Below are positions 63,239 to 64,000 of a stretch of 64,000 nt of DNA, in pieces (the first letter of the stretch is position 1; the number at the start of each line of letters is the position of its first letter). The position numbers were made by a program, and so were the translations under genes. The stretch is from UBA2377 sp964525935 (GTDB lineage: Bacteria > Verrucomicrobiota > Verrucomicrobiia > Opitutales > Opitutaceae). The stretch covers positions 62,001-126,000 of the forward strand of contig CAZGJZ010000006.1 of NCBI GenBank assembly GCA_964525935.1. The letters are read 5' to 3'. Under the pieces are notes generated by a model, which searched no databases, was not told the DNA's origin, and saw only the letters and a program-made list of their open reading frames with translations.

Positions 63239-64000
63239 ATGAAAATCTCCGTCCTGATCAATAACTACAACAACGGCCCGTGGCTGCGGCAATGCGTGGA
63301 CTCGGCCCTGACGCAAACCCGGCCGGCTGACGAGGTGATCGTCTACGACGATGGCAGCACGGACGACTCCATTGCCTTGCTCCGGACCTATGGGGACCGC
63401 ATCCGGCTGATCCTGGGAAAACATGACGACCGCCTGTCACCGATCCAGTGCGCGGCCGCGGCCGTGGCCAAGGCATTTGCGGCCAGTGCCGGCGACTTCG
63501 TCTGCCTGTTGGATGGCGATGATTTTTATGCGCCCGACCACCTCGAGAAAGTCCTCGCGGCCTGGGCGGAATCCCCGCGGGCCGTCATGGTGCAGTCACC
63601 GCTGCGCGTGGTGAATGTGGCGGGCGAGTTCATCCGGATGGATATCAAACTCCAGCCGAAGGATGGCGATTACCTGAAAGCCATTTATTCCACCCACACC
63701 TTGGAATGGTTCTACTCCACCAGTGCGCTGGCCTTCCGGGCGGATTTCCTGCGGGCGCTGCTGCCGGTGGCGATACCGGCGGGGTCCACCGGGGCGCTCG
63801 ACATGCGGCTGAGTTTTATGGCCGCGTTGGATGGAAACGGCGTGGTGACGTTGCCGCAGGCGACGGTGCTTTATCGAAAGCGGAAAGGGTCGATGGGGCA
63901 GGTGGTGGGCTACTCTTCCCTGAGTGCGCGGCAACGCTCGAAGATTCAGGTCACCTGCTTCAACGAGTATGCCCGCGGCGCCGGCAAACCTGCCCTGCGG
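63239..64000 (+). CDS. Glycosyltransferase family 2, INNYNN-type paralogue C, 3' end cut by the window
   Basis: 254 codons are visible. MKISVLINNYNNGPWLRQCV, then DEVIVYDDGSTDDSIALLRT and VCLLDGDDFYAPDHLEK, followed by WFYSTSALAFRADFLRALLP. It is the third member of the local paralogue group, closest to 60585 at the N-terminus. The reading frame is open at the window end. It is 14 bases after the acyltransferase. Confidence 0.92.
   Translation, partial: MKISVLINNYNNGPWLRQCVDSALTQTRPADEVIVYDDGSTDDSIALLRTYGDRIRLILGKHDDRLSPIQCAAAAVAKAFAASAGDFVCLLDGDDFYAPDHLEKVLAAWAESPRAVMVQSPLRVVNVAGEFIRMDIKLQPKDGDYLKAIYSTHTLEWFYSTSALAFRADFLRALLPVAIPAGSTGALDMRLSFMAALDGNGVVTLPQATVLYRKRKGSMGQVVGYSSLSARQRSKIQVTCFNEYARGAGKPALR

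Overview
GC-rich chromosomal DNA, most likely from a member of the Verrucomicrobiota, probably Opitutaceae-like. This is an inference. It rests on the housekeeping set (an E-type DnaE, both RNase HIII and RNase HII, a small S21), on short GTTGA-type repeats translated inside genes, on palindromic repeats between genes, and on the scarcity of Shine-Dalgarno sequences. There are no insertion sequences, no CRISPR array and no rRNA. One tRNA (Gly, GCC) is present.

Layout. (1) 1-7.4 kb is housekeeping: dnaE (minus, cut by the window edge), rpsU with an intrinsic terminator, a sugar isomerase/epimerase-like TIM barrel, mutY (minus), and adjacent rnhC and rnhB. (2) 7.4-19.1 kb is mixed metabolism and signalling: a secreted heparinase II/III-type lyase, an NtrB-like histidine kinase, a GH2 beta-mannosidase, two tandem secreted paralogues of unknown role (minus), a DhaK-DhaL dihydroxyacetone kinase, and an NtrC-like sigma-54 activator. 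(3) 19.1-25.2 kb is a first surface-polysaccharide block: a GT-C-like membrane protein, an outer-membrane beta-barrel, a Wzz/BY-kinase fusion and a PstS-like binding protein. tRNA-Gly follows. (4) 25.7-35.3 kb (minus) is a second block with less GC-rich stretches: a GT4 enzyme, a frameshifted GHMP-kinase remnant, a second Wzz/BY-kinase, a Wza-type exporter, a second beta-barrel, a small secreted helical protein, a WbaP-type initiating sugar transferase and a Wzy-like polymerase/ligase. (5) 35.5-64 kb (plus) holds a GbsR/MarR-type regulator, then a Wzm/Wzt ABC exporter, then a very long head-to-tail run of sugar genes that continues past the window edge. It has sixteen glycosyltransferases, a Gfo/Idh/MocA oxidoreductase, an NAD-dependent epimerase, two ATP-grasp enzymes, two hexapeptide acyltransferases, two pyruvyltransferases and a second Wzy-like protein. 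Twenty of the junctions are 4-base ATGA or GTGA overlaps.

Together the right-hand 45 kb looks like one large exopolysaccharide/capsule locus. WbaP would start the glycan on undecaprenyl phosphate. The glycosyltransferases would extend it. Acyl, pyruvyl and possibly ATP-grasp-made amide groups would decorate it. Wzy-like proteins, BY-kinases, Wza and the ABC pair would polymerise and export it. No Wzx flippase is visible. Having both an ABC exporter and Wzy/Wzz/Wza parts is the main architectural puzzle. Gene functions are read from motifs only; no database search was possible.
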